A DNA stretch of 5,582 nt, from contig WRHS01000065.1 in the NCBI GenBank assembly GCA_009783135.1, positions 1-5,582 on the forward strand, written 5' to 3'. Every line of letters begins with the position of its first letter. Within the stretch, counting starts at the first letter, position 1. This document shows, piece after piece, positions 1-5,413 of the stretch. Source of the DNA: Dehalococcoidia bacterium (lineage in GTDB: Bacteria > Chloroflexota > Dehalococcoidia > Dehalococcoidales > UBA1222). A model generated the notes under the pieces. It did not search any database and had not been told where the DNA came from. It saw only the letters and a list, made by a program, of their open reading frames with translations. The translations under genes were made by a program, and so were the position numbers.

Positions 1-1
1 G

Positions 2-586
2 ACCTCCACGGGTCTGGGGATTATCGCCATCACGGCAGCGCGTTTAGCCAAAACCGGCGCAACCCTTTCGAACGTCTTGGACGAAACACACAAAACAATG
101 GCACAAACGCATATTTGGGGTGTTTTTGATACATTGAAATATGCTTTTCGCGGCGGAAGATTAAGCAAAATCACCTCGCTGCTTGGCAACATGCTTAATG
201 TGAAAGCCATGCTGACCATGAAAGAAGGGCACCTGCGCCCTACCGGTATTGTGCGTACCCGCGCCAAAGGTGTAGAAAAGTTTTTGGATAATGTGCGCAA
301 GTTCAGTAACATACATGATTTCGGCATCGCACACAGTCTCGCTCAGGAAGAAGCCCAGAAGCTGAAAGCCAAACTCTCAGCACTGGTAGATAAAAACCGC
401 ATCTATATCTCACAATTAGGTCCGGGATTTGGCGTGCACGGCGGTCCGGGCGTACTAATACTTGGCATGAGTGCCTCTGACACACCCAAAAACGCTGCGG
501 AAATGGCACAGGAAAAAAACCGCAGACACATGCCTCACTTTCCTTCTTTCCATTCTCCCAAACTCAACATCGCACCCGCACTATAA
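2..586 (+). CDS. DegV family protein, 3' part (5' end outside window)
   Basis: The reading frame is open from the first bases of the window, so this is the last 194 residues of a longer protein; DegV proteins are about 280 residues, so roughly 85-90 are missing. An in-frame TTG at 77 is not the start, because conserved family sequence (TSTGLG, then an Ala-rich helix) lies upstream of it. Typical DegV features are FRGGRLSK (146-169), the LLGNMLNVKAMLT segment with its following R-T-R, and the C-terminal LGPGFGVHGGPG loop (about 416-451). DegV/FakB proteins bind a fatty acid in a cleft between two domains; in Firmicutes they present it to the kinase FakA for acyl-phosphate synthesis. Whether this one works with such a kinase cannot be seen here. 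The protein runs 38 residues past the GPG loop region, longer than the usual short end. It stops 8 nt before recG and is probably co-transcribed with it. Family assignment is firm; ligand and partner are inference. Confidence 0.88.
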   Translation, partial: TSTGLGIIAITAARLAKTGATLSNVLDETHKTMAQTHIWGVFDTLKYAFRGGRLSKITSLLGNMLNVKAMLTMKEGHLRPTGIVRTRAKGVEKFLDNVRKFSNIHDFGIAHSLAQEEAQKLKAKLSALVDKNRIYISQLGPGFGVHGGPGVLILGMSASDTPKNAAEMAQEKNRRHMPHFPSFHSPKLNIAPAL

Positions 587-594
587 AATAAAGA

Positions 595-3051
595 GTGATT
601 ATATTGCCATTGGATACCTTGCGCCTGCGACAAATATTAGAGCAGGAAAAAAAGCTGGGCTATACCGACAAAGCTGTTTTCGGCGGCTTGGATTTATTCC
701 TGTCCAACTGGTGGATGCAGTCTTCTACAAAAATCGGAAACTCGTCCGTATTAAAGCAATTTAAAAAACTGTTGCCGCCAACATTCAGCTATGTTAGCAC
801 CACGCCTGAGAAGCGCAAGGTATGGATGGAGAGTTTTTTGAAGCTGCTGGAAAACCCTCAAAAAGTCACGGCGTCAGGCGACGCCGCACCTGCGGCTCCA
901 AGAACACGTATAATAGCACCAAATACGCCTCATGTAGTAACAGCCAGCATCGCTGCTCCCATTTCCTCTGTCAATGGCATCGCCTCAGCCCTTTCCGAGC
1001 GCTTTGCCAAACTTGGTGTGCGCACTATCCGCGACGTTTTGTACTACTTCCCCAACCGCCACCTGGATTACAGCCATCTCCAGACAGTCTCCACTATCAA
1101 AGAAGGCAAAGAGCAAACCATCATGGCCAACGTATGGGAAGTACGCCAGACAATGGCCGGCGGCAAACGCCACACCGAGGCAACATTAGGTGATGAAAGC
1201 GGCAACCTGCGCGCAATATGGTTTAACAATCCGTATGTTGCACGCCAGATGAAGCCCAATGACCGTGTGGTGATGAGCGGGCGCATAAAAATTTTCTCCG
1301 GCAGACCGGTATTTGAGTCACCCGAATGGGAGCATTATGATGAAGGGGACCTGATTCACACAGGACGACTGGTGCCGTTATATCCTCTTACGTCTGGGCT
1401 GTACCAACGGCAGGTACGCAAGCTGATAAAAAGTATAACGGATACGTATGCGCCGCAGGTTCCCGAAATCATGCCGGCAGGTATACTGAACAGACAAAAG
1501 CTAATGCCCCTAACAGAAGCTATATCGCAGGCGCATTTTCCGCAAGACTTTGAGTCCAAAGAGCGCGCCCGTGTGCGTCTGGTATTTGATGAGTTAATGC
1601 TGTTACAAATCGGAGTAATGAGCAAAAAGCGTAATTGGCAAAAAGAACAACCGGGGCTGCCGTTCAAAATTAACCGAGCACTGCTAACGCGTTTTCTTGC
1701 TACACTGCCTTTTACTCTCACCAAGGCCCAGCAGCGCGTCATCTCAGAAATAAACAGCGACCTCTCCAATCCAATCGCCATGTCGCGCCTGCTTCAGGGA
1801 GAGGTTGGTAGCGGCAAAACAATAGTCGCCCTCTCCGCACTGCTTATGGCGGCTGAGAATGGCTGTCAGGGTGCACTCATGGCTCCGACGGAAATACTGG
1901 CAAAGCAGCATTTCCTAAGCATATGCAAACTACTGGGAAACATGGGGCATCTGGAAAGCCAAAGTGAGTCCAGCGCCGTATTCTCAGGCATATTTAAAAA
2001 ACCGCTGACAGTAGCTCTATTAATTTCGGACGTTAAAGGTAGCGTCAAGAAAGAGTTGAAAGACCACTTGTCAAACGGCAAAATAGACATCATCGTCGGA
2101 ACGCACGCACTTATCCAAAAAGAAGTCTCTTTTGCCAAACTGGGGCTGGTCGCAGTAGATGAGCAACACCGCTTCGGTGTGGGGCAACGTTCAGCGCTAC
2201 GGCAAAAGGGTTTTAATCCGCATATGCTGGTAATGACAGCCACTCCAATCCCGCGCACACTGGCACTGACACTCTATGGGGATCTTGACCTGTCGGTGAT
2301 TGACGAGTTGCCACCGGGACGCCAGGAAATCAAGACCAAATGGTTTTCACCATCACAGCGTGAGTTGTCCTATCGCTTCTTGCACAAAGAAGTATCTGCC
2401 GGGCGTCAGGCTTTTATAATTTGTCCACTCGTAGAGGAGTCAGATGCCATACAAGCCAAAGCCGCAGCAGCTGAATATGCACGCTTGTCCACACAAGTTT
2501 TCCCCAACCTGCGCCTCTCTCTGCTGCACGGACGAATGTCCGCCGCAGAAAAAGATTCTGTGATGCAAACATTTAACCGACATGAAAGCGACATACTAGT
2601 ATCAACGCCTGTTGTAGAGGTGGGAATTGACGTCCCCAATGCTACAGTGATGGTGATAGAAAGTGCTGACCGCTTTGGTCTGTCGCAGCTGCACCAGTTC
2701 CGCGGCAGAGTGGGACGGGGACAGCACCAAAGCTACTGTATGCTCATGTCGGAAAATCCATCAGATATCGGACGCACGCGACTTGATATTATTGAAACCA
2801 CGCAGGATGGTTTCAAGCTTGCCGACGAAGACCTAAAATTACGTGGTCCCGGCGAGTTTTTCGGCACAAGACAGTCAGGCATTCCGGACCTACGCATGGC
2901 AAAATTATCAGATACATCTATTCTGGAAATGGCACGCGCCGAAGCAACAACTTTATTTGAGACGGACCCTGACCTGAAATTAACCAGCCATCGCCAGCTT
3001 GCTGTTGAACTCGCGAGGGTATGGGGCGCAAAAAGCGGGGAATGGAGTTAG
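595..3051 (+). CDS. recG: ATP-dependent DNA helicase RecG
   Basis: Superfamily 2 helicase that remodels stalled replication forks and branch-migrates Holliday junctions. The 818-residue protein has four parts. First, an extra helical N-terminal domain (about 1-90, with GYTDKAVFGGLD). Second, an Ala/Pro linker (about 93-118). Third, a wedge/OB domain (about 120-290) with YYFPNR at 150-155 and the MSGRI strand at 227-231. Fourth, two RecA-like domains. Visible motifs are Walker A GEVGSGKT (402-409, K408), Ia APTE (430-433), DEQH box (522-525), III TATPIPRT (548-555), V (STPVVEVGIDVPNA) and VI QLHQFRGRVGRG (698-709). The C-terminal TRG-type segment LRGPGEFFGTRQSG (749-762) couples ATP hydrolysis to translocation. 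All catalytic residues are present, so it should be active. Length exceeds E. coli RecG (693) because of the N-terminal domain and an insertion near 450-470. The start is uncertain: GTG 595 gives the longest frame but lacks a well-spaced Shine-Dalgarno, and TTG 604 sits 8 nt after a weak AAGAG. Confidence 0.97.
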   Translation: MIILPLDTLRLRQILEQEKKLGYTDKAVFGGLDLFLSNWWMQSSTKIGNSSVLKQFKKLLPPTFSYVSTTPEKRKVWMESFLKLLENPQKVTASGDAAPAAPRTRIIAPNTPHVVTASIAAPISSVNGIASALSERFAKLGVRTIRDVLYYFPNRHLDYSHLQTVSTIKEGKEQTIMANVWEVRQTMAGGKRHTEATLGDESGNLRAIWFNNPYVARQMKPNDRVVMSGRIKIFSGRPVFESPEWEHYDEGDLIHTGRLVPLYPLTSGLYQRQVRKLIKSITDTYAPQVPEIMPAGILNRQKLMPLTEAISQAHFPQDFESKERARVRLVFDELMLLQIGVMSKKRNWQKEQPGLPFKINRALLTRFLATLPFTLTKAQQRVISEINSDLSNPIAMSRLLQGEVGSGKTIVALSALLMAAENGCQGALMAPTEILAKQHFLSICKLLGNMGHLESQSESSAVFSGIFKKPLTVALLISDVKGSVKKELKDHLSNGKIDIIVGTHALIQKEVSFAKLGLVAVDEQHRFGVGQRSALRQKGFNPHMLVMTATPIPRTLALTLYGDLDLSVIDELPPGRQEIKTKWFSPSQRELSYRFLHKEVSAGRQAFIICPLVEESDAIQAKAAAAEYARLSTQVFPNLRLSLLHGRMSAAEKDSVMQTFNRHESDILVSTPVVEVGIDVPNATVMVIESADRFGLSQLHQFRGRVGRGQHQSYCMLMSENPSDIGRTRLDIIETTQDGFKLADEDLKLRGPGEFFGTRQSGIPDLRMAKLSDTSILEMARAEATTLFETDPDLKLTSHRQLAVELARVWGAKSGEWS

Positions 3052-3054
3052 ACA

Positions 3055-3074
3055 ACCGCTTTCTTGAATGCGGT
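3055..3074 (+). terminator. Small hairpin after recG, weak terminator candidate
   Basis: The arms ACCGC and GCGGT pair, one T-T mismatch follows, and TT/AA continue the stem around a CTTG loop. It begins 4 nt after the recG stop codon. The first T-run (about 3090-3095) is 15 nt downstream, too far for a standard intrinsic terminator. The position suits a recG 3' end structure, but termination is not shown. Confidence 0.3.
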
Positions 3075-3136
3075 ATCAATAACCTCTCCATTTTTTCAAC
3101 GCGGTACAGTTTTCTTTCCTCTAATATGATCATCCC

Positions 3137-3170
3137 CATGGTTACTATACTATTCGCAATAGTTGCCATG
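3137..3170. repeat. Imperfect inverted repeat upstream of argS
   Basis: CATGG (3137-3141) pairs with CCATG (3166-3170), and ACTAT (3144-3148) pairs with ATAGT (3159-3163). A T-G wobble and one T-T mismatch lie between the two paired blocks, and the loop is 10 nt. No T-tract follows on either strand, so it does not look like an intrinsic terminator. It lies about 45 nt upstream of the argS -10 box and may be incidental. Confidence 0.3.
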
Positions 3171-3211
3171 CCCACTTGTATCCTAGCTGCAAGCACCACC
3201 TAGCTTTGTGT

Positions 3212-3219
3212 GCTATAAT
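3212..3219 (+). promoter_or_regulatory. argS promoter, extended -10 TGCTATAAT
   Basis: A perfect TATAAT (3214-3219) is preceded by TGC, giving an extended -10 element. No good -35 hexamer lies 16-18 nt upstream, which extended -10 promoters tolerate. Transcription would begin near 3226, leaving a leader of about 31 nt before the TTG start of argS. This predicts that the in-frame TTG at 3176 is upstream of the transcript and cannot be the start. Confidence 0.6.
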
Positions 3220-3244
3220 CGTAAACCTAACATATTATATAAAC

Positions 3245-3248
3245 GGAG
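3245..3248 (+). promoter_or_regulatory. argS ribosome binding site GGAG
   Basis: GGAG lies 8 nt before TTG 3257, a normal Shine-Dalgarno distance. It decides the argS start in favour of 3257. It sits within an 8-bp self-complementary GAGCGCTC (3246-3253), which has no room for a hairpin loop by itself. Confidence 0.75.
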
Positions 3249-3256
3249 CGCTCATT

Positions 3257-4933
3257 TTGAACGGTATTCTAGAAATTAAACAAACCATTGCATCTATAAT
3301 ATTAACAGCCACAGAGAAAGCACTACAAGAGGGAAAACTGCCTCAGATAGCCCTGCCGGAAGTTACAGTCGAGCGCCCCCAAAAAGTCGGTTATGGTGAT
3401 TACGCCTCACCCATCGCTTTAAAGTTATCCCGTGCCAGCGGCAAAAATCCCATGGATATTGCCAAGATAATTGCGGAATATATTGAACTTACTCCTGAGT
3501 TATCATCTGTGGCAGTTGCACCGCCCGGATTTATAAATTTTAATCTTGCCACCACATGGCTTAGCACCCAAGTGGAGCAAATTCTCGCATCCGGCGAAAA
3601 CTACGGTGATATTGACACAGGCAAAGGAAAGTCTGTCCAAATTGAGTTCGTCAGCGCCAATCCCACCGGGCCCTTACATGTTGGGCATGGTCGCGGCGCA
3701 GTGCTTGGCAGCACATTGGCCAATATTCTGGAGGCGGCAGGCTATAACGTCGAAAAGGAATTTTACATCAACGATGCCGGCAACCAGATGTCCACTTTTT
3801 ACAAATCGCTATATGCCCGTTACCAGCAGGCCTGCGGTGTTGAAGCGGAAATGCCGCAGGAAGGGTATTTCGGGCAATACGTCACTGACCTTGCGCGCCA
3901 GATAAAATCAGGGGTAGGTGATAAATTCCTCAAGTTACCCGAGGACGAAGGGCAATTGGCGCTGGGTAAACTGGGTGTACAGAACATGCTTGCACTCATC
4001 CGCTCCGACCTTGCCAGGCTTGGCGTAGAATATGACTGCTGGTTTTCAGAGCAAAGTTTGTTTGACAACGGGCAATTCGCCAAAGTAGTGGACAAGCTCA
4101 AAAGTGATGGTCATTTGGCGCAGAAAGAAAATGCCACTTGGTTTGTTTCATCAGCCTTGGGAGAAGATAAAAACAACGTAATTATTCGTTCCAATGGCAC
4201 GCCAACCTACTTCGGTACGGATATCGCTTATCACAATAATAAGTTTGCAGAGCGCCACTTTGAGCGCGTTATTGATATTTGGGGTGCAGACCATCATGGC
4301 CATGTGTCACGCATGAGTGCCGTGATGCAAGCGCTGAAGCTGGACCCATTACGCTTGAAAATTATTATCTCCCAGCTTGTAACACTTAAGCGTGGCAGCG
4401 AGTTGGTGCGCGTTTCCAAACGCACCGGTGACATGATTACTCTCGCAAACGTGCTGGATGAGGTAGGTGTGGATGCCTGCCGTTTCTTCTTCTTGGCACG
4501 TTCTGCCGACAGCCAGATGGACTTCGACTTGGATTTGGCAAAAAAGGAATCTTCCGAAAACCCGGTATATTATGTCCAGTACGCCCATGCGCGTATCGCC
4601 AGTATATTGCGATTGGCACAGGAAGAGGGCCTGAATCATACGGATGGCGACACATCGCTTCTAACCGATGATGCTGAGTTGGCACTGATACGCATTATGC
4701 TGCAGCTTCCTGAAATCGTGGAGTATTCAGCACGCACGCTTGAGCCGCAAAACCTGCCGCACTACGCACAGGATCTGGCCAACTGTTTCCACAGTTTTTA
4801 CAAGCATTGCCGCGTAGTAGCTGTGGAAAACCCTGAACAAAGCAAAGCGAGGTTGAAGCTTATTGCTTCAACCAAAGTCGTATTAGCCAAAGTGCTAGGC
4901 TTGATGGGAATGAGCGCACCAGAGGTGATGTAG
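3257..4933 (+). CDS. argS: Arginyl-tRNA synthetase
   Basis: Cytoplasmic class I aminoacyl-tRNA synthetase that charges tRNA(Arg) with arginine using ATP. The chosen TTG start gives 558 residues, normal for the family. It is supported by GGAG 8 nt upstream and by the promoter, which places the transcript start after the alternative TTG at 3176. Domains in order: the N-terminal tRNA D-loop recognition domain with GYGDYA (45-50); the Rossmann catalytic core with the HIGH signature as HVGH (141-144) inside SANPTGPLHVGHGR; DIAYH (322-326); WGADHHGH (342-349); and the KMSK-equivalent loop VSKRTG (386-391). The DALR anticodon-binding domain starts near NPVYYVQYAHAR (435-446). The C-terminus is PEVM rather than the frequent RM ending. 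KMSK is naturally degenerate in ArgS, so V386 in place of Met is not a defect. It appears monocistronic and converges on a minus-strand gene 4 nt beyond its stop. No clear terminator is seen on its strand. Confidence 0.97.
   Translation: MNGILEIKQTIASIILTATEKALQEGKLPQIALPEVTVERPQKVGYGDYASPIALKLSRASGKNPMDIAKIIAEYIELTPELSSVAVAPPGFINFNLATTWLSTQVEQILASGENYGDIDTGKGKSVQIEFVSANPTGPLHVGHGRGAVLGSTLANILEAAGYNVEKEFYINDAGNQMSTFYKSLYARYQQACGVEAEMPQEGYFGQYVTDLARQIKSGVGDKFLKLPEDEGQLALGKLGVQNMLALIRSDLARLGVEYDCWFSEQSLFDNGQFAKVVDKLKSDGHLAQKENATWFVSSALGEDKNNVIIRSNGTPTYFGTDIAYHNNKFAERHFERVIDIWGADHHGHVSRMSAVMQALKLDPLRLKIIISQLVTLKRGSELVRVSKRTGDMITLANVLDEVGVDACRFFFLARSADSQMDFDLDLAKKESSENPVYYVQYAHARIASILRLAQEEGLNHTDGDTSLLTDDAELALIRIMLQLPEIVEYSARTLEPQNLPHYAQDLANCFHSFYKHCRVVAVENPEQSKARLKLIASTKVVLAKVLGLMGMSAPEVM
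4851..4873 (-). terminator. Perfect hairpin in argS 3' end, candidate terminator of the opposing gene
   Basis: GGTTGAAGC (4851-4859) and GCTTCAACC (4865-4873) form a perfect 9-bp stem with a 5-nt loop. It lies inside the argS coding region, covering codons about 532-539. Read on the minus strand it begins 64 nt past the stop codon of the RAM-domain gene. It is followed by a T-rich but interrupted stretch (TCGCTTTGCTTTGTT). The missing clean U-tract keeps confidence low. Confidence 0.35.
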
Positions 4934-4946
4934 TCCGCTACACCAC
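4925..4946. repeat. Hairpin spanning the convergent stop codons
   Basis: TGTAG (4929-4933) pairs with CTACA (4938-4942) around the loop TCCG (4934-4937), which is exactly the gap between the two genes. GTG (4925-4927) and CAC (4944-4946) extend the stem past one A-C mismatch. In minus-strand RNA this mismatch becomes a G-U wobble, giving a continuous 9-bp stem. The stop codons of both genes lie in the stem. No U-tract follows on either strand. Confidence 0.45.
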
Positions 4947-5168
4947 AAGGCAGGTCACTGTGCGGGAGATGCCATCCACAGCATGAATCTTAGATGTGAT
5001 GACGTCACCGATTTCATTAAGCGTATCAGCTTCAATGACAGCGATGATATCATACGGTCCGGTGACAACATCAACCGATTTTACGCCATTCATGCTATTT
5101 AGAGTGCTGACAACCTCTTTATTTTTACCAACGGCAGTCTCAACAAGAACAAAAGCTTTCGCGGCCAT
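4938..5168 (-). CDS. Stand-alone AsnC/Lrp ligand-binding (RAM) domain protein
   Basis: The 76-residue protein MAAKAFVLVE...VTCLVV matches the alpha/beta RAM domain found at the C-terminus of Lrp/AsnC regulators. It has the initial strand AFVLVETAVG, the VTGPYDIIAVIEA core (G37, Y39, D40), and the end strand ISRTVTCLVV. There is no helix-turn-helix, so it is not itself a DNA-binding Lrp regulator. Known single-domain members form Lrp-like oligomers and can bind amino acids. Whether this one senses an effector or modulates a full-length Lrp partner is inference. The ATG start at 5168 is chosen because AAGGGGG lies 5 nt upstream and a perfect promoter gives a 34-nt leader; a longer frame to 5318 would extend past the promoter into the upstream hairpin. 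It is monocistronic and convergent with argS, with a 4-nt gap between stop codons. Confidence 0.9.
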   Translation of the reverse strand: MAAKAFVLVETAVGKNKEVVSTLNSMNGVKSVDVVTGPYDIIAVIEADTLNEIGDVITSKIHAVDGISRTVTCLVV

Positions 5169-5173
5169 AAAAT

Positions 5174-5180
5174 CCCCCTT
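5174..5180 (-). promoter_or_regulatory. Ribosome binding site of the RAM-domain gene
   Basis: On the minus strand AAGGGGG lies 5 nt before the ATG at 5168. It differs from AAGGAGG at one position. It fixes the start at 5168 rather than at upstream in-frame codons. Confidence 0.75.
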
Positions 5181-5199
5181 GCCAGAATAATTCTTAATG

Positions 5200-5223
5200 A
5201 GTGATAGGATTATAGTAGTCACT
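5200..5223. repeat. Inverted repeat centred on the -10 box, possible operator
   Basis: AGTGA (5200-5204) and TCACT (5219-5223) are exact inverted repeats 14 nt apart. Their symmetry centre (5211.5) coincides with that of the -10 hexamer. A protein bound here would block the promoter. Five-base arms can occur by chance, so this is only a candidate. Confidence 0.3.
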
Positions 5224-5237
5224 TTCTGCACTGTCAA
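5209..5237 (-). promoter_or_regulatory. Perfect consensus sigma70-type promoter of the RAM-domain gene
   Basis: On the minus strand TTGACA (5232-5237) and TATAAT (5209-5214) are separated by exactly 17 nt, matching the housekeeping consensus at all 12 positions. Transcription would start near 5202, leaving a 34-nt leader. A 5-bp inverted repeat AGTGA/TCACT (5200-5204, 5219-5223) is centred exactly on the -10 box and may be an operator. A short palindrome AGAATAATTCT (5184-5194) lies in the leader. Confidence 0.85.
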
Positions 5238-5310
5238 TAAAAAGCGCCACTGGTTATAGTTGATGCCATTCCATATAAAATCTCCATGTATTTTTCTCAA
5301 CAATTGAAAA

Positions 5311-5361
5311 CTAGGCATAATAGGAGAGGGTATCGGATGTACCCTCTCCTATTATGCCTAG
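5311..5361 (-). terminator. Perfect 22-bp hairpin, probable intrinsic terminator of the moeA-like gene
   Basis: Arms 5311-5332 and 5340-5361 are perfectly complementary over 22 bp (CTAGGCATAATAGG... and its reverse complement), with loop TCGGATG (5333-5339). On the minus strand the stem is followed directly by TTTTCAATTG, and it begins 53 nt after the stop of the right-hand gene, so it fits a rho-independent terminator of that gene. On the plus strand no T-run follows at once. The stem is longer and more perfect than most bacterial terminators, so a repeat element is an alternative. Confidence 0.7.
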
Positions 5362-5413
5362 CATTATATTTTGCAGTTTCTCCACTTAATTTAATCAAGC
5401 AAGAAAAGTGGTT

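Larger units (their letters stand above)
3052..3256. other. recG-argS intergenic region
   Basis: This 205-nt spacer holds no gene I would defend. It contains a small hairpin just after recG (3055-3074), an imperfect hairpin (3137-3170), a 7-bp direct repeat CCTAGCT at 3182-3188 and 3199-3205 (17 nt apart, start to start), the argS promoter (-10 at 3214-3219) and the argS Shine-Dalgarno (3245-3248). A T-tract at about 3090-3095 might help end the recG transcript, but it is 15 nt away from the nearest hairpin. The plus-strand frame ending at 3203 would encode a hydrophobic 25-residue peptide from ATG 3126, but no ribosome binding site precedes it. Confidence 0.6.
5169..5413. other. Intergenic region between two minus-strand genes
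   Basis: This 245-nt spacer contains the promoter and leader of the RAM-domain gene (about 5169-5237), a 70-nt AT-rich stretch with nothing recognisable (5238-5310), the perfect 22-bp inverted repeat (5311-5361), and about 50 nt of 3' untranslated sequence after the right-hand gene. I see no credible small gene; plus-strand frames here lack ribosome binding sites. Confidence 0.6.

Noticed and set aside
2918..3199. Minus-strand 93-residue frame across the recG end and spacer
   Set aside because: Most of it is antisense to conserved recG coding sequence; no recognisable domain and no promoter or ribosome binding site.
3021..3203. Plus-strand 60-residue frame overlapping the recG end, with a hydrophobic stretch from ATG 3126
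   Set aside because: No ribosome binding site before ATG 3021 or ATG 3126, it overlaps recG, and the hydrophobic stretch is easily produced by AT-rich spacer sequence.
3826..3835. Palindrome GCAGGCCTGC within argS
   Set aside because: A 10-bp restriction-site-like palindrome without loop or context; expected by chance in coding DNA.
5000..5007. Palindrome TGACGTCA inside the RAM-domain gene
   Set aside because: It resembles a eukaryotic CRE site, which has no meaning in this bacterial coding context; explained by codon sequence.
5169..5318. N-terminal extension of the RAM-domain protein to 126 residues
   Set aside because: The extension would start upstream of the consensus promoter and partly inside the hairpin; the family domain and a good ribosome binding site both fit the ATG at 5168.
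5382..5411. CCACTT/AAGTGG inverted repeat after the moeA-like gene
   Set aside because: Only 6 bp with an 18-nt loop; the much stronger 22-bp hairpin next to it is a better terminator candidate.
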